Source: Robiginitomaculum antarcticum DSM 21748
GTDB taxonomy: Bacteria > Pseudomonadota > Alphaproteobacteria > Caulobacterales > Maricaulaceae
Direction of reading: 5' to 3'
NCBI RefSeq assembly: GCF_000365025.1
Contig: NZ_KB823014.1
Span: 186,001 to 250,000 of the forward strand
DNA length: 64,000 bases
Under the pieces are notes generated by a model, which saw nothing but the letters and a program-made list of their open reading frames with translations, searched no databases and had not been told where the DNA came from. A program made the translations under genes and the position numbers. Below are positions 53,955-62,536 of the stretch, in pieces. How positions within the stretch are numbered: position 1 is the first letter of the stretch; each line of letters opens with the position of its first letter.

Positions 53955-55145
53955 TTAAAAGAATGCCTGGATACCGGTAATACTCCGGCCCAGTATAAGA
54001 GCGTGAACATCATGGGTGCCTTCATAGGTGTTGACAGTCTCCAGGTTCATCGCGTGGCGGATAACGTGATACTCTCCAGATATCCCGTTTCCTCCGTGAA
54101 TATCACGCGCTTCGCGGGCGATCGCTAACGCCTTACCACAATTATTACGCTTCATCAGACTAATACTCTCCGGTGCCCATGCACCTTCGTCCAAGGCGCG
54201 GCCCAGAGCGAGCGAGCCTTGCAGGCCCAGGGCAATTTCCGTTTGCATATCGGCAAGTTTTTTCTGCACAAGCTGCGTTGCCGCGATCGGCTTGCCAAAG
54301 ACAATCCGCTCCATCGCGTAATCGCGCGAGGCATGCCAACAAAACTCCGCCGCGCCAATCGCGCCCCAGCTAATGCCGTAACGCGCCTTGTTAAGACAGC
54401 TAAACGGCCCGCGAAGACCTTTAACATTGGGCATCAAATTCTCTTCGGGCACGAACACATCCGCAAAAGCCAGCTCGCCTGTAATGGAGGCGCGCAATGA
54501 TAATTTGCCTTTAATCTCCGGCGTGGTGAAACCGTCCATTCCGCGCTCTAAAATAAAGCCGCGGATTTCACCGTCCAGCTTGCCCCAAACAACGGCCACA
54601 TCGGCAACCGGTGAATTTGTAATCCACATTTTCGAGCCGTTGAGAACATATCCGCCGTCCACTTTTTTAGCTGTTGTGCGCATTGCTCCCGGATCGGACC
54701 CGCCATCAGATTCGGTTAGGCCGAAACAGCCGATCCATTCACCTGTCGCGAGTTTAGGAAGGTATTTTTGCTTCTGCGCTTCGCTACCAAAAGCTTCAAT
54801 CGGATACATGACAAGACTGCTTTGTACGCTCATCATAGAGCGGTATCCGCTGTCGATAGCTTCAACTTCTCGCGCAATAAGGCCGTAGGCCACGTGGCTG
54901 CCATTGCCGCCGCCATAGGCTTCGTCGACCATAGCGCCAAGCAAGCCAAGCTCTCCCATTTCATTAAATATTTCGCGGTCAAAACGCTCTTCGTCATAGG
55001 CGGAGACAACGCGCGGGAGCAGCTTGTCGCGGCAATATCCCCGGGCGGCATCACGGATCATGCGCTCTTCTTCGGACAGGGCGTTTTCCAAAAATAACGG
55101 GTCTTCCCAATTATATTTCGGCGCGTCAGGGTTTGTCTTAGCCAT
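53955..55145 (-). CDS. gcdH: Glutaryl-CoA dehydrogenase-type acyl-CoA dehydrogenase
   Basis: This 396-residue FAD enzyme has [22 protein letters not shown] for FAD/substrate binding, [18 protein letters not shown], and the catalytic Glu375 in [16 protein letters not shown]. These features and length are those of glutaryl-CoA dehydrogenase, which oxidises and decarboxylates glutaryl-CoA to crotonyl-CoA in lysine/tryptophan breakdown. It follows the FabD-like gene by 18 nt and probably ends the arginine/keto-acid operon. Substrate remains inferred. Confidence 0.92.
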   Translation of the reverse strand: MAKTNPDAPKYNWEDPLFLENALSEEERMIRDAARGYCRDKLLPRVVSAYDEERFDREIFNEMGELGLLGAMVDEAYGGGNGSHVAYGLIAREVEAIDSGYRSMMSVQSSLVMYPIEAFGSEAQKQKYLPKLATGEWIGCFGLTESDGGSDPGAMRTTAKKVDGGYVLNGSKMWITNSPVADVAVVWGKLDGEIRGFILERGMDGFTTPEIKGKLSLRASITGELAFADVFVPEENLMPNVKGLRGPFSCLNKARYGISWGAIGAAEFCWHASRDYAMERIVFGKPIAATQLVQKKLADMQTEIALGLQGSLALGRALDEGAWAPESISLMKRNNCGKALAIAREARDIHGGNGISGEYHVIRHAMNLETVNTYEGTHDVHALILGRSITGIQAFF

Positions 55146-55163
55146 AGTTGGCTCCTTTAAATC

Positions 55164-56192
55164 TTATTCTTTTATAGCAAATTTACGTTGGCTGGGCAGG
55201 CCCATAGACAGCACTATCGGGTCGGCATTTTGCCGCGCCTTGAAGTTTTCTTTTCCTGATAATCCGTCCCAGCCCAGCCCGATCAGGCTCTGCGCGACGG
55301 GCGCGCCCAGCGTCGTCCCCGGACCAAGAACGATATAAACATCAGGCGCAAATTCTTGGGCGCAGATTTCTATGGCGCGGGTAAAATCATAAGTCTGGGT
55401 GATCTGGTGACCGAATGTATAATCATATAGCGCGTCAATATAGACTGCGCCGGGAGTGTATATCGCCCCGCGTCCGTCGATCATGGGGATAGCAGGCTGG
55501 CTGAACACATCAGGCTTTAAAACCTGCCGCGCGGCCTCCGCAATCGGGCTCATAGCTTCGCTATGAAACGCCCCATGGTACGGCAGCCGCATCGGGAAAA
55601 CGCCCATCTTGGGTAGGGTTGTCATCAGGTGATTGAGCCCCGCCTCATCAGCGGCAAACACCATCATGCCACCCAGTTTTATCGACGCGCTGATTTCGCC
55701 TTTTCCGCTACCGAGCGCCGCTTTGACTTGGGCAATATTCTCGGCGCTGGCATTCCAATCCTCATCAACAACGGGAAAAACCACCTGCCCGCCTGTCGCG
55801 CGCTCATGCATGAGGCGGCCCGTTGTATTGACGATGCGAGCGCCGTCATCCAGCGACACGGCGCCTGCGCAAGCTAGCGCCATATACCAGCCCAGCGAGT
55901 TTCCGGTCACACCGACAATATCGAAGCGGTCCCGATCAATAGATTGGAAATCCCCAAGCGCGCAGCCATAGATGAGCGCGCTGGCATTATCACCGGGCAG
56001 GTGAAGGTCAGCCTTAAACGTGCTCTGACTGTCAAGGTCAGCAATACGGATTTGATCGTCTGCGCGGCCCGTATCAACAGCCGATAAAATTGCGGGTTTA
56101 TCGCCGTGATGTTTCTTTAAGTATCCAAGCTCGCCTGCGCCATATGTGCCGCGTCCGGGACAAATTACGACGGCTGTTTGTTTTTGGCTCAT
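55164..56192 (-). CDS. FabD-like acyltransferase with altered substrate-binding residues
   Basis: This 342-residue protein of the malonyl-CoA:ACP acyltransferase fold keeps the nucleophile Ser in VTGNSLGWYMALACAG and the partner His in YHGAFHSEAM, so catalysis is plausible. The family's glutamine motif GQGSQ is GRGTY, the GHS elbow is GNS, and the malonate-carboxylate Arg (E. coli R117) is replaced by Thr in IVNTTGRLM. This suggests a non-malonyl acyl substrate. The ATG overlaps the stop of the fused E1 gene by 4 nt, and glutaryl-CoA dehydrogenase follows. No ACP gene is near. Annotation as fabD would be misleading. Confidence 0.85.
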   Translation of the reverse strand: MSQKQTAVVICPGRGTYGAGELGYLKKHHGDKPAILSAVDTGRADDQIRIADLDSQSTFKADLHLPGDNASALIYGCALGDFQSIDRDRFDIVGVTGNSLGWYMALACAGAVSLDDGARIVNTTGRLMHERATGGQVVFPVVDEDWNASAENIAQVKAALGSGKGEISASIKLGGMMVFAADEAGLNHLMTTLPKMGVFPMRLPYHGAFHSEAMSPIAEAARQVLKPDVFSQPAIPMIDGRGAIYTPGAVYIDALYDYTFGHQITQTYDFTRAIEICAQEFAPDVYIVLGPGTTLGAPVAQSLIGLGWDGLSGKENFKARQNADPIVLSMGLPSQRKFAIKE

Positions 56193-58318
56193 AACGTCGC
56201 CAGCTTATTTGCTGCCGCCGCAATCGTCTCTGCGCTCGGCAATGTATCGTAGGCTGCCGTGCCTAGCGCGATAAAGCTATCGCCCGCGCAGTGGCGCTCA
56301 ATATTGGCATTTACACCTGCTTCGATTAATTTGCTCATCAGCTCTTCGGACAGCGATCCTGTTTCGCGGCACTCATCGACAATTAGGATATTCTTGCAGC
56401 CCTTAACGGCTTTCAAAATGGCTTCCATTGGCAAGGGGGACAACCAGCGCAAATCAATAATGCGGTGTTTCGCTTTGATGTTTTTAGCGGCTTGATGGGA
56501 TAGATAATAGCCGTTTCCATAGGTCAGAATGGCGAGCTCTTTACCGTTTTCGTGCTGGCCAATATCGCCGAATTTAATTTTGTTTTTACGGTCAAATTCA
56601 GACGTCCACGCGCCGTCACTCTCTTCAATATCAGCGGCCTGATATAGCGCAATCGGCTCAACAAAAATGACGACGCGCCGTTCTTCATGAGCCAGACGCA
56701 GCGCTTCGCGCAGTAGTGCGGGCGCGTCAGCGGCGCTGGACGGGCACACCGTAATCACCCCCGGAATATCGCGTAACGCTGTAATAGAATTATCATTATG
56801 AAAATGCCCGCCAAAGCCGCGTTGATAAGCCAGTCCGGCAATTCGCACGACCATGGGGTTGGTAAATTGACCCTTGGAGAAAAACGATAATGTACTCGCC
56901 TCACCGCGGATTTGGTCTAGCGCATTATGAAGATAAGCGAGGAATTGAATTTCAGGAACGGGCAGAAAATCCTGATGCCCAACGCCGATGGCAGTGCCAA
57001 ATATTGTTTGCTCATCCAGAAGCGTATCGAAAACGCGGCGCGGGCCGAACTGTTTTTGAACGCCTTTGGTGATGCCGTAAACGCCGCCTTTTTTACCGAC
57101 ATCTTCACCAAAAATCAGCGCCTGCGGATAGGTCGCCATGACGTCCATAAGCGCCTGATTGAGAGACGCTGCCAGCGTGAGCTTTCCGGACTTTGCCTTG
57201 GGCAATTTCACGGACGGCATAGGCTCGCGGTGAAACGCTTTCGGGGGGATAATCGGCGCGGCAATAGCGTCGTAACCGGACAGTTTGGGAGCCTTAAACG
57301 CCCGCTTTGCGGCGCGCTCTACACGGTCGCGCATCGCCTCATACTGGGCAAGAATACCATCAGCATTGTGGCCAGACTTAATAAGATGCGCGGCCATGGT
57401 GATGAGCGGGTCGGTCGCCTCTAACGCTTCAATCTGCGCAAGATTACGGTATGCCGTTTCAATATCTGCGCCGGCGTGGCCCATCAGACGCACAGTTGAC
57501 AGATGCAAAAAGACAGGCCGGCGGCTCCGGCGGCACTGCGCAATGGCGGCGCTAATCGTATTAAAGGCACTGACAGGATCACGGCCATCGGCATAAATAT
57601 AATCCAGACCGGGACGGTTTTTATAGCTCGTCGCAATCCACCCATCCGGCGTATCAACGCTAATCCCGACGCCATTATCTTCACAGATATAGACAATCGG
57701 CATTGGGCTGCCCTGATAGGCGGCCCATGCAGCAGCGTTAATTGCGCCCTGCGCCGTTGAGTGGTTTGCGCTCGCATCGCCAAAACTGCACAGCACGACG
57801 CTGTCATGAGGGACAACCCCGTCATGGCCCAGCGGCTTAGTAATCCCGACGGCGTGGGCCATACCCATGGCTTTAGGAAGGTGGCTGGCAATCGTGCTGG
57901 TCTGCGGAGGGACAAATATGTCCAGCCCGCCGAGCACTTTGTGCCGTCCGCCTGACACCGGGTCTTCGCTACTCGCCACGAAGGACAACAGCATGTCGTA
58001 AAGCGCGCCCGCGCCCGGGATATGGCGGCGGCGCTGAATGCAGAAATTAGCGTCACGGTAATGCAAAAACGCCATATCATCGCGGCGTGCCGCAGCAGCA
58101 ACCGAAGCCATTACCTCATGACCGCTACTACCAATAGAATAAAAGGTTTCGCCCTTACTGCGCCGCGCCAGCAAATCGAGATGCCGGTTCATCAGCATAG
58201 TTTCGAACAGATCGGCCACCATATATGCAGGCATATCGGATGTACCTATTACAGGTAATTTACCGGATTTCAGGCGCTCAGAAAAAGCAGTATCAACGGC
58301 ATCGGCACGGTTAAACAC
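56189..58318 (-). CDS. Fused 2-oxoacid (branched-chain type) dehydrogenase E1, alpha and beta in one chain
   Basis: This protein of about 709 residues joins E1-alpha (N-terminal half: TFYSIGSSGHE, HYRDANFCI and the TPP motif GDASANHSTAQGAINAAAW through CEDNGVGIS) to E1-beta (C-terminal half: LTLAASLNQALMDVMATYP, IFGEDVGKKGGVYGITKG, PEIQFLAYLHNALDQIRGEA read in parts). It decarboxylates a 2-oxoacid for transfer to a lipoyl E2. Start is uncertain: a GTG at 58318 overlapping the astA stop is chosen, while a start up to 58387 is possible. No E2 or E3 gene is adjacent. The substrate may be a branched-chain 2-oxoacid or a keto acid from amino acid breakdown. Confidence 0.9.
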   Translation of the reverse strand: MFNRADAVDTAFSERLKSGKLPVIGTSDMPAYMVADLFETMLMNRHLDLLARRSKGETFYSIGSSGHEVMASVAAAARRDDMAFLHYRDANFCIQRRRHIPGAGALYDMLLSFVASSEDPVSGGRHKVLGGLDIFVPPQTSTIASHLPKAMGMAHAVGITKPLGHDGVVPHDSVVLCSFGDASANHSTAQGAINAAAWAAYQGSPMPIVYICEDNGVGISVDTPDGWIATSYKNRPGLDYIYADGRDPVSAFNTISAAIAQCRRSRRPVFLHLSTVRLMGHAGADIETAYRNLAQIEALEATDPLITMAAHLIKSGHNADGILAQYEAMRDRVERAAKRAFKAPKLSGYDAIAAPIIPPKAFHREPMPSVKLPKAKSGKLTLAASLNQALMDVMATYPQALIFGEDVGKKGGVYGITKGVQKQFGPRRVFDTLLDEQTIFGTAIGVGHQDFLPVPEIQFLAYLHNALDQIRGEASTLSFFSKGQFTNPMVVRIAGLAYQRGFGGHFHNDNSITALRDIPGVITVCPSSAADAPALLREALRLAHEERRVVIFVEPIALYQAADIEESDGAWTSEFDRKNKIKFGDIGQHENGKELAILTYGNGYYLSHQAAKNIKAKHRIIDLRWLSPLPMEAILKAVKGCKNILIVDECRETGSLSEELMSKLIEAGVNANIERHCAGDSFIALGTAAYDTLPSAETIAAAANKLATL

Positions 58319-59363
58319 GGGCAAGACTTTCTGATACTTGGACGGGCGCAGCAGCAGCCGAACGACGCCAGCTTTGCACTTTATCACCCGGTCTCAATCC
58401 AAGCTCTTTATAAGCACGCTCCGGTAAATAAAGATAACGGCGTTTGCGATGGGCAGGCGTAATGGCGACGCGAAAGTTTTGCAGATCCCCCGCCGCAACA
58501 AGGCGCAAGGGCGCGGTTTCGTCAACGTCGCCAATATCAGCGAGGGTTTCGCGGCTTTCCAATATCGTGGTTATCTTGTGACGCCATGCAGCCACCACAG
58601 GTCCGCCGTCAAATAAATCAACCGTATGGCTGTCACAAAAGCCTTCATCATGAAGGAGTTTCAGCGCGCCGGCACCGGACGGATGAGCCTGCCCCATAAC
58701 GCGCCGCGCTTCTGCGGAAAGACTGTCTATACGCACAGGCTTATCGGGGCTAACCAGCGCCAGAGCGCGTGCTTCTAATGAGGCAAATTGGGCATCGGCT
58801 TCAAGAAAACTGCACCCGAATTTGGCCGCAAAGACCGCGTCGTAAAACGGCGCTTTATTATTGTGACTAACACCGCGAAGCTCCGCAACGATTGTGCGGG
58901 AAAACATGTCGGGCTGCGCTGCGATCATCAGGTAACGCGCCTTGGCCAGATAACGCCCCAGTCCGCCCGCGCGATGTTCGCGTTTTAAATATAAAGAGCC
59001 GACTTCTGTTGCGCCGGCAAAACGGTCGGACGCCGATAAAAACTGTCCGTCCGGCGAAATATCAAAATTAATAAAGGGCGGCTCGCCCGACGCGCCGATA
59101 TTGGTTTTCACCGCCGCGCATCCAATCAACTCTCCGCTCTCTACATGATGCAGGCCAAGGAAATATTTACGCGTTATGGACATATCTGACGGCCCGCCGA
59201 CAGAGGCAAAACTATCGACTGACATTTGTATATATTTTGCCAGATAGTCGCGATCCGGCTGCAGACTGGACAGCCCGCCCTGCGCCGAGCAGGCAAGATC
59301 GTAAAGCCCGTCAATATCTGCGGCCGAGACCGGCCGCAGCATATAGAGAGGCAGGTTAGCCAT
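58311..59363 (-). CDS. astA: Arginine N-succinyltransferase
   Basis: This is the first enzyme of the AST pathway, transferring succinyl from succinyl-CoA to arginine. At 350 residues it has YMLRPVSAADIDGLYDLA, SITRKYFLGLHHVESGELIGCAAVK (read in parts), the acyl-CoA region LKREHRAGGLGRYLAKARYLM and the end domain GDKVQSWRRS. It overlaps astC/argD by 1 nt. astB, astD and astE are not in this window, so the pathway is split or incomplete. Confidence 0.93.
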   Translation of the reverse strand: MANLPLYMLRPVSAADIDGLYDLACSAQGGLSSLQPDRDYLAKYIQMSVDSFASVGGPSDMSITRKYFLGLHHVESGELIGCAAVKTNIGASGEPPFINFDISPDGQFLSASDRFAGATEVGSLYLKREHRAGGLGRYLAKARYLMIAAQPDMFSRTIVAELRGVSHNNKAPFYDAVFAAKFGCSFLEADAQFASLEARALALVSPDKPVRIDSLSAEARRVMGQAHPSGAGALKLLHDEGFCDSHTVDLFDGGPVVAAWRHKITTILESRETLADIGDVDETAPLRLVAAGDLQNFRVAITPAHRKRRYLYLPERAYKELGLRPGDKVQSWRRSAAAAPVQVSESLARV

Positions 59364-60565
59364 TATCCGGTTTTAGCCGCGCTTTTCATTTGGGCGAACA
59401 CGTCATCAAGCTTGGTCAGCGCCTGTTTGCATTCGTCATGCGTGACGTTCAGCGCCGGGGCCATACGGATAACATTATCGCCGGCTGTACCGATTAAGAA
59501 GTGATGGTCATCCCGCGCGATTGTGCGAACGTCCATATTCGGAACTTTCAGCTTTAGCCCGATAAGAAGGCCTTTTCCGCGAACGCCTTCGATCATGTCA
59601 GGATATTTTTGCTGCGCCATGTTCTCAAGGCCCGCTTCAAATTCCGCCGCAACCGAATTTAAATGCTTGTAAAATTCAGGATCGCCGAGATATTCGAACA
59701 CAGCGAGGCCAACAGCCATAGCCAATGCATTGCCGCCATATGTGCTGCCATGTGTGCCGGGGACCATGACTTTGCCAACGGCCTCCGTCGCCATAGTAAA
59801 GCCCAGCGGGAAGCCGCCGCCAACGCCTTTGGCGCAGGCTATTAGATCAGGCTGCGCATTTTCAAACCATTGATGGGCGAATAATTTGCCGGTACGGCCT
59901 GCGCCGCATTGCACTTCATCATAAATCAGCAGCGCACCGTGCTCGTCGCATAATTTGCGAAGGCCCTGCAGACATTGTCCGGGAACCGGGCGAAGGCCGC
60001 CCTCGCCCTGTACAGGCTCAATAATTACGGCGGCAACAGTGTCGTCCATTTCCACCTGCAGCGCGTCATGATCACCAAAGGGCAATTGCACATAACCGGG
60101 GAGGCGCGGGCCGAAGCCTTTAAGATATTTGGGATTGCCCGAAGCGTTCACGGCGGCGTAGGTGCGGCCATGAAAAGAGCCGTCAAAGCCGATAATTTTA
60201 ATGCGTTTTTCGTCGCCGCGATCATAATGATAACGCCGCGCTGTTTTCAACGTCAGCTCAACCGCTTCTGATCCGCTATTGGCAAAAAACACGCGGTCGG
60301 CAAATGATGCTGAACAATATTTATCAGCCAGCTCCTGCTGCCCCGGAACGTCGAACATATTGGACAAATGCCATAATTTATTCGCCTGTACGGTTAGCGC
60401 TTTAACGAGGTCAGGATGGGCATGGCCCAGCGTATTGACACTAATGCCCGAGATAAAGTCGAGATATTTATCACCGCGGTCATCTGTCAGCCAGACGCCC
60501 TCGCCTTTGACAAAATTGATCGGCGGCGGTGCATATGTTGGAAACAGATTTTCGCGTGTACTCAT
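59363..60565 (-). CDS. argD: Acetylornithine/succinylornithine transaminase
   Basis: This class III PLP aminotransferase of 400 residues has SGSEAVELTLKTARRY (cofactor phosphate region), LLIYDEVQCGAGRTGKLFA with the PLP-nitrogen Asp, and Schiff-base Lys246 in CAKGVGGGFPLGF; STYGGNALAMAVGLA follows. ArgD acts in arginine synthesis, AstC in its degradation, and many enzymes do both. Being directly upstream of astA favours a catabolic (AstC) role here. It opens a five-gene operon and is divergent from an Lrp-type regulator. Confidence 0.93.
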   Translation of the reverse strand: MSTRENLFPTYAPPPINFVKGEGVWLTDDRGDKYLDFISGISVNTLGHAHPDLVKALTVQANKLWHLSNMFDVPGQQELADKYCSASFADRVFFANSGSEAVELTLKTARRYHYDRGDEKRIKIIGFDGSFHGRTYAAVNASGNPKYLKGFGPRLPGYVQLPFGDHDALQVEMDDTVAAVIIEPVQGEGGLRPVPGQCLQGLRKLCDEHGALLIYDEVQCGAGRTGKLFAHQWFENAQPDLIACAKGVGGGFPLGFTMATEAVGKVMVPGTHGSTYGGNALAMAVGLAVFEYLGDPEFYKHLNSVAAEFEAGLENMAQQKYPDMIEGVRGKGLLIGLKLKVPNMDVRTIARDDHHFLIGTAGDNVIRMAPALNVTHDECKQALTKLDDVFAQMKSAAKTG

Positions 60566-60657
60566 AGTTATCTCCTTGTTGCTGCAATTAAACAGTATTT
60601 TTTATCAAATAGAAGCTGTTTTATGCGCAATATCGTGTATATCTTTTTCCGAAATGA

Positions 60658-60677
60658 CCGATTGAAAGTCAAATCGG
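60658..60677 (+). promoter_or_regulatory. Candidate operator in the argD-lrp intergenic region
   Basis: The inverted repeat CCGATT/AATCGG (60658-60663 with 60672-60677, 8-nt spacer) lies just before the Lrp-type gene. Position and symmetry fit autoregulation and control of the divergent operon, but a 6-bp arm is weak evidence. Confidence 0.3.
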
Positions 60678-60697
60678 CAAATCAGTAAGGTATGACT

Positions 60698-61129
60698 ATG
60701 CGTATTGGCGACAAAGACAAAGCCGTTTTAAATTTACTTCGCGAAAATGCGCGGGCGACGACGACGGAGCTGGCTTCTAAACTCGGCTTATCGCGCTCCA
60801 CCGTGCAAAAACGCTTGGAGCGTCTCGAAGACACAGGCGTGATCGAAGGCTACACCGTGCAGCTCTCTTCCGCCTATATGGATCAAGAGATCAAAGCCCA
60901 TGTCTCGATCACGGTTGAGCCGCGCATGACCAATGAAATCATCACTGTCATGACCAAGATGCAGGGCGTGCGCGCCATCTACTCCGTCTCCGGACCCTAT
61001 GATTTAATCTGTGAAGTGGCGGCATTATCCGTACGCGAACTCGACGCCGTCATTGATGATATTATCGAAATCACCGGCGTAGAGCGGACAGTATCGAGTG
61101 TGATTTTGAGTACAAGGTTGAAGCGGTGA
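60698..61129 (+). CDS. Lrp/AsnC family transcriptional regulator
   Basis: This 143-residue feast/famine regulator starts at the ATG at 60698, preceded by AAGG at a suitable distance; an ATG 6 nt earlier is possible. The N-terminal wHTH is DKAVLNLLRENARATTTELASKLGLSRSTVQKRLERLED (read in parts), then IEGYTVQL and a RAM/AsnC ligand-binding domain (VRAIYSVSGPYDLICEVAA). Being divergent from argD-astA and partners, it most likely controls them in response to an amino acid such as arginine (inference). Confidence 0.93.
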   Translation: MRIGDKDKAVLNLLRENARATTTELASKLGLSRSTVQKRLERLEDTGVIEGYTVQLSSAYMDQEIKAHVSITVEPRMTNEIITVMTKMQGVRAIYSVSGPYDLICEVAALSVRELDAVIDDIIEITGVERTVSSVILSTRLKR

Positions 61130-61147
61130 AGCCAAACCTTTCGCCCG

Positions 61148-61172
61148 CACCCTCTGGCTTGACCAGAGGGTG
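61148..61172. repeat. Palindromic REP-like element between the Lrp gene and selO
   Basis: A perfect 10-bp stem CACCCTCTGG/CCAGAGGGTG with loop CTTGA lies between two convergent genes. The form 'stem-CTTGA-stem followed by TGACGG' resembles the dispersed palindromes of alphaproteobacteria (arms such as CCTCGGG-CTTGA-CCCGAGG, from memory). No T tract is present. I saw no second copy in this window. Confidence 0.6.
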
Positions 61173-61186
61173 ACGGTAGCAGGGCA

Positions 61187-62536
61187 CTACCTCACATCAA
61201 AACTGGCTAGCTTTGCAAAGAAGGCTGTCCAGTCATCATGCTCTGCGATCTCTTTCCAGAGCGCGCCGATCTGCTCATAAATCAGCGCTTTAAGGAAATC
61301 GCCCGTCTCGGGTTTGGCCATTGGAGTGTAACTATCAAACACAGTGCGCCACGTTGTGTAGGCGTCGGTTTTATAGTGGTCGAGATTGACGCTGTGCGAG
61401 TTAGCCTCGCCCTGCCCAAACGCATCATGGAAGAATTGTGGCCAGCTGGCGCGGCTGTTCTCCAACATTTCAAATGTTTTGAGCGTGAACACAGTGTCGC
61501 GTTCTAAATGACCGCTTGGCTCTATGCCCAGACGCCGAAACATGTGGCGCGTGACGGCCATTTGATACTCACTTTGGAAGCTTTGCAGCGCCTCCATCAA
61601 GCGGTCTTCTTCGTCAGTTAAAGACAGGCATTGCGCCAGTTGCGCAAGGTTCCAATACATCGCTTCAGGCTGTCGCGCGAAGGCATATAATTTGCCGTGG
61701 TCAAAATAAGCAGCCGTGAAATCCGCCTGCATATGGGGCAAAAACCGATAGGGGCCATAATCGAAACTCTCGCCCGTAATATTCATATTATCAGTATTCA
61801 TCACGCCATGAACAAAGCCCGCCGCCATCCAGCTTCCAACCATATTAGCGCTGCTTTTGGCCGCTTCACGCAGCAGTCCCGCAGGCGTTTTATCTTCCGC
61901 GTCGGGATAATAATGGCGCAGGCAATAGTCCGACAAAACCGCTAGATTATCTTTGCTATTCTCAAAATATTGGCGCTGGAATGTGCCGAATCTTATATGG
62001 CCATGCGACAGCCGCGTCATGACGCAAGAGCGCGTCGGTGACGGCTCATCGCCGCGCGTTAGCTCTTCGCCTGTCTCTATCAGAGAGAATGTCCGCGACG
62101 TATTCACGCCAAGGCTTTCAAGATAGCGCGTGGCCAGAACTTCGCGCACCCCGCCTTGCAAAGTCAGGCGGCCATCACCGCTGCGCGAATGCGGCGTCGT
62201 ACCGGAGCCTTTGGTGCCAAGGTCTAAAAGCCGCCCTTGATCGTCTCTTAATTGCGCAAATAGAAATCCGCGCCCGTCACCAATATCGGGATTATAATGG
62301 CGAAATTGATGACCGTGATAACGCAGCGCCAGCGGCTGTTTAATGTTATCATCCAGCGGCGTGAACCAGCCGAAATGGTCTTTCCACTGCTTATCCGACA
62401 GCCCCTCCAGTCCCACCGTTTTCGCGGCGCGGTTATCGCGATATCGCAATATATGTTTAGGGAAATCAGCCGGGCTAACAACGTCATAAAACGCATCGCC
62501 CAGCTCTGTGATTTTAACGTTGGGTGTATATTGCAC
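61187..62536 (-). CDS. selO: Protein adenylyltransferase SelO (YdiU), short form
   Basis: This 449-residue pseudokinase-fold enzyme transfers AMP to protein hydroxyls. LRYHGHQFRHYNPDIGDGRGFL, LGTKGSGTTPHSRSGDGRL (nucleotide-binding Lys and Arg), FVHGVMNTDNMNITG (catalytic Asp) and SFDYGPYRF (metal Asp) are intact. The family C-terminus, which usually carries a Cys or Sec redox pair in its last residues, is absent; this protein ends LASFDVR. The ATG overlaps the GST stop. Activity is likely, but redox control by the C-terminal pair would be missing. Confidence 0.92.
   Translation of the reverse strand: MQYTPNVKITELGDAFYDVVSPADFPKHILRYRDNRAAKTVGLEGLSDKQWKDHFGWFTPLDDNIKQPLALRYHGHQFRHYNPDIGDGRGFLFAQLRDDQGRLLDLGTKGSGTTPHSRSGDGRLTLQGGVREVLATRYLESLGVNTSRTFSLIETGEELTRGDEPSPTRSCVMTRLSHGHIRFGTFQRQYFENSKDNLAVLSDYCLRHYYPDAEDKTPAGLLREAAKSSANMVGSWMAAGFVHGVMNTDNMNITGESFDYGPYRFLPHMQADFTAAYFDHGKLYAFARQPEAMYWNLAQLAQCLSLTDEEDRLMEALQSFQSEYQMAVTRHMFRRLGIEPSGHLERDTVFTLKTFEMLENSRASWPQFFHDAFGQGEANSHSVNLDHYKTDAYTTWRTVFDSYTPMAKPETGDFLKALIYEQIGALWKEIAEHDDWTAFFAKLASFDVR

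Noticed and set aside
55164-56192. Simple annotation as FabD
   Set aside because: Key malonate-binding and oxyanion residues are changed and there is no fatty acid synthesis context.
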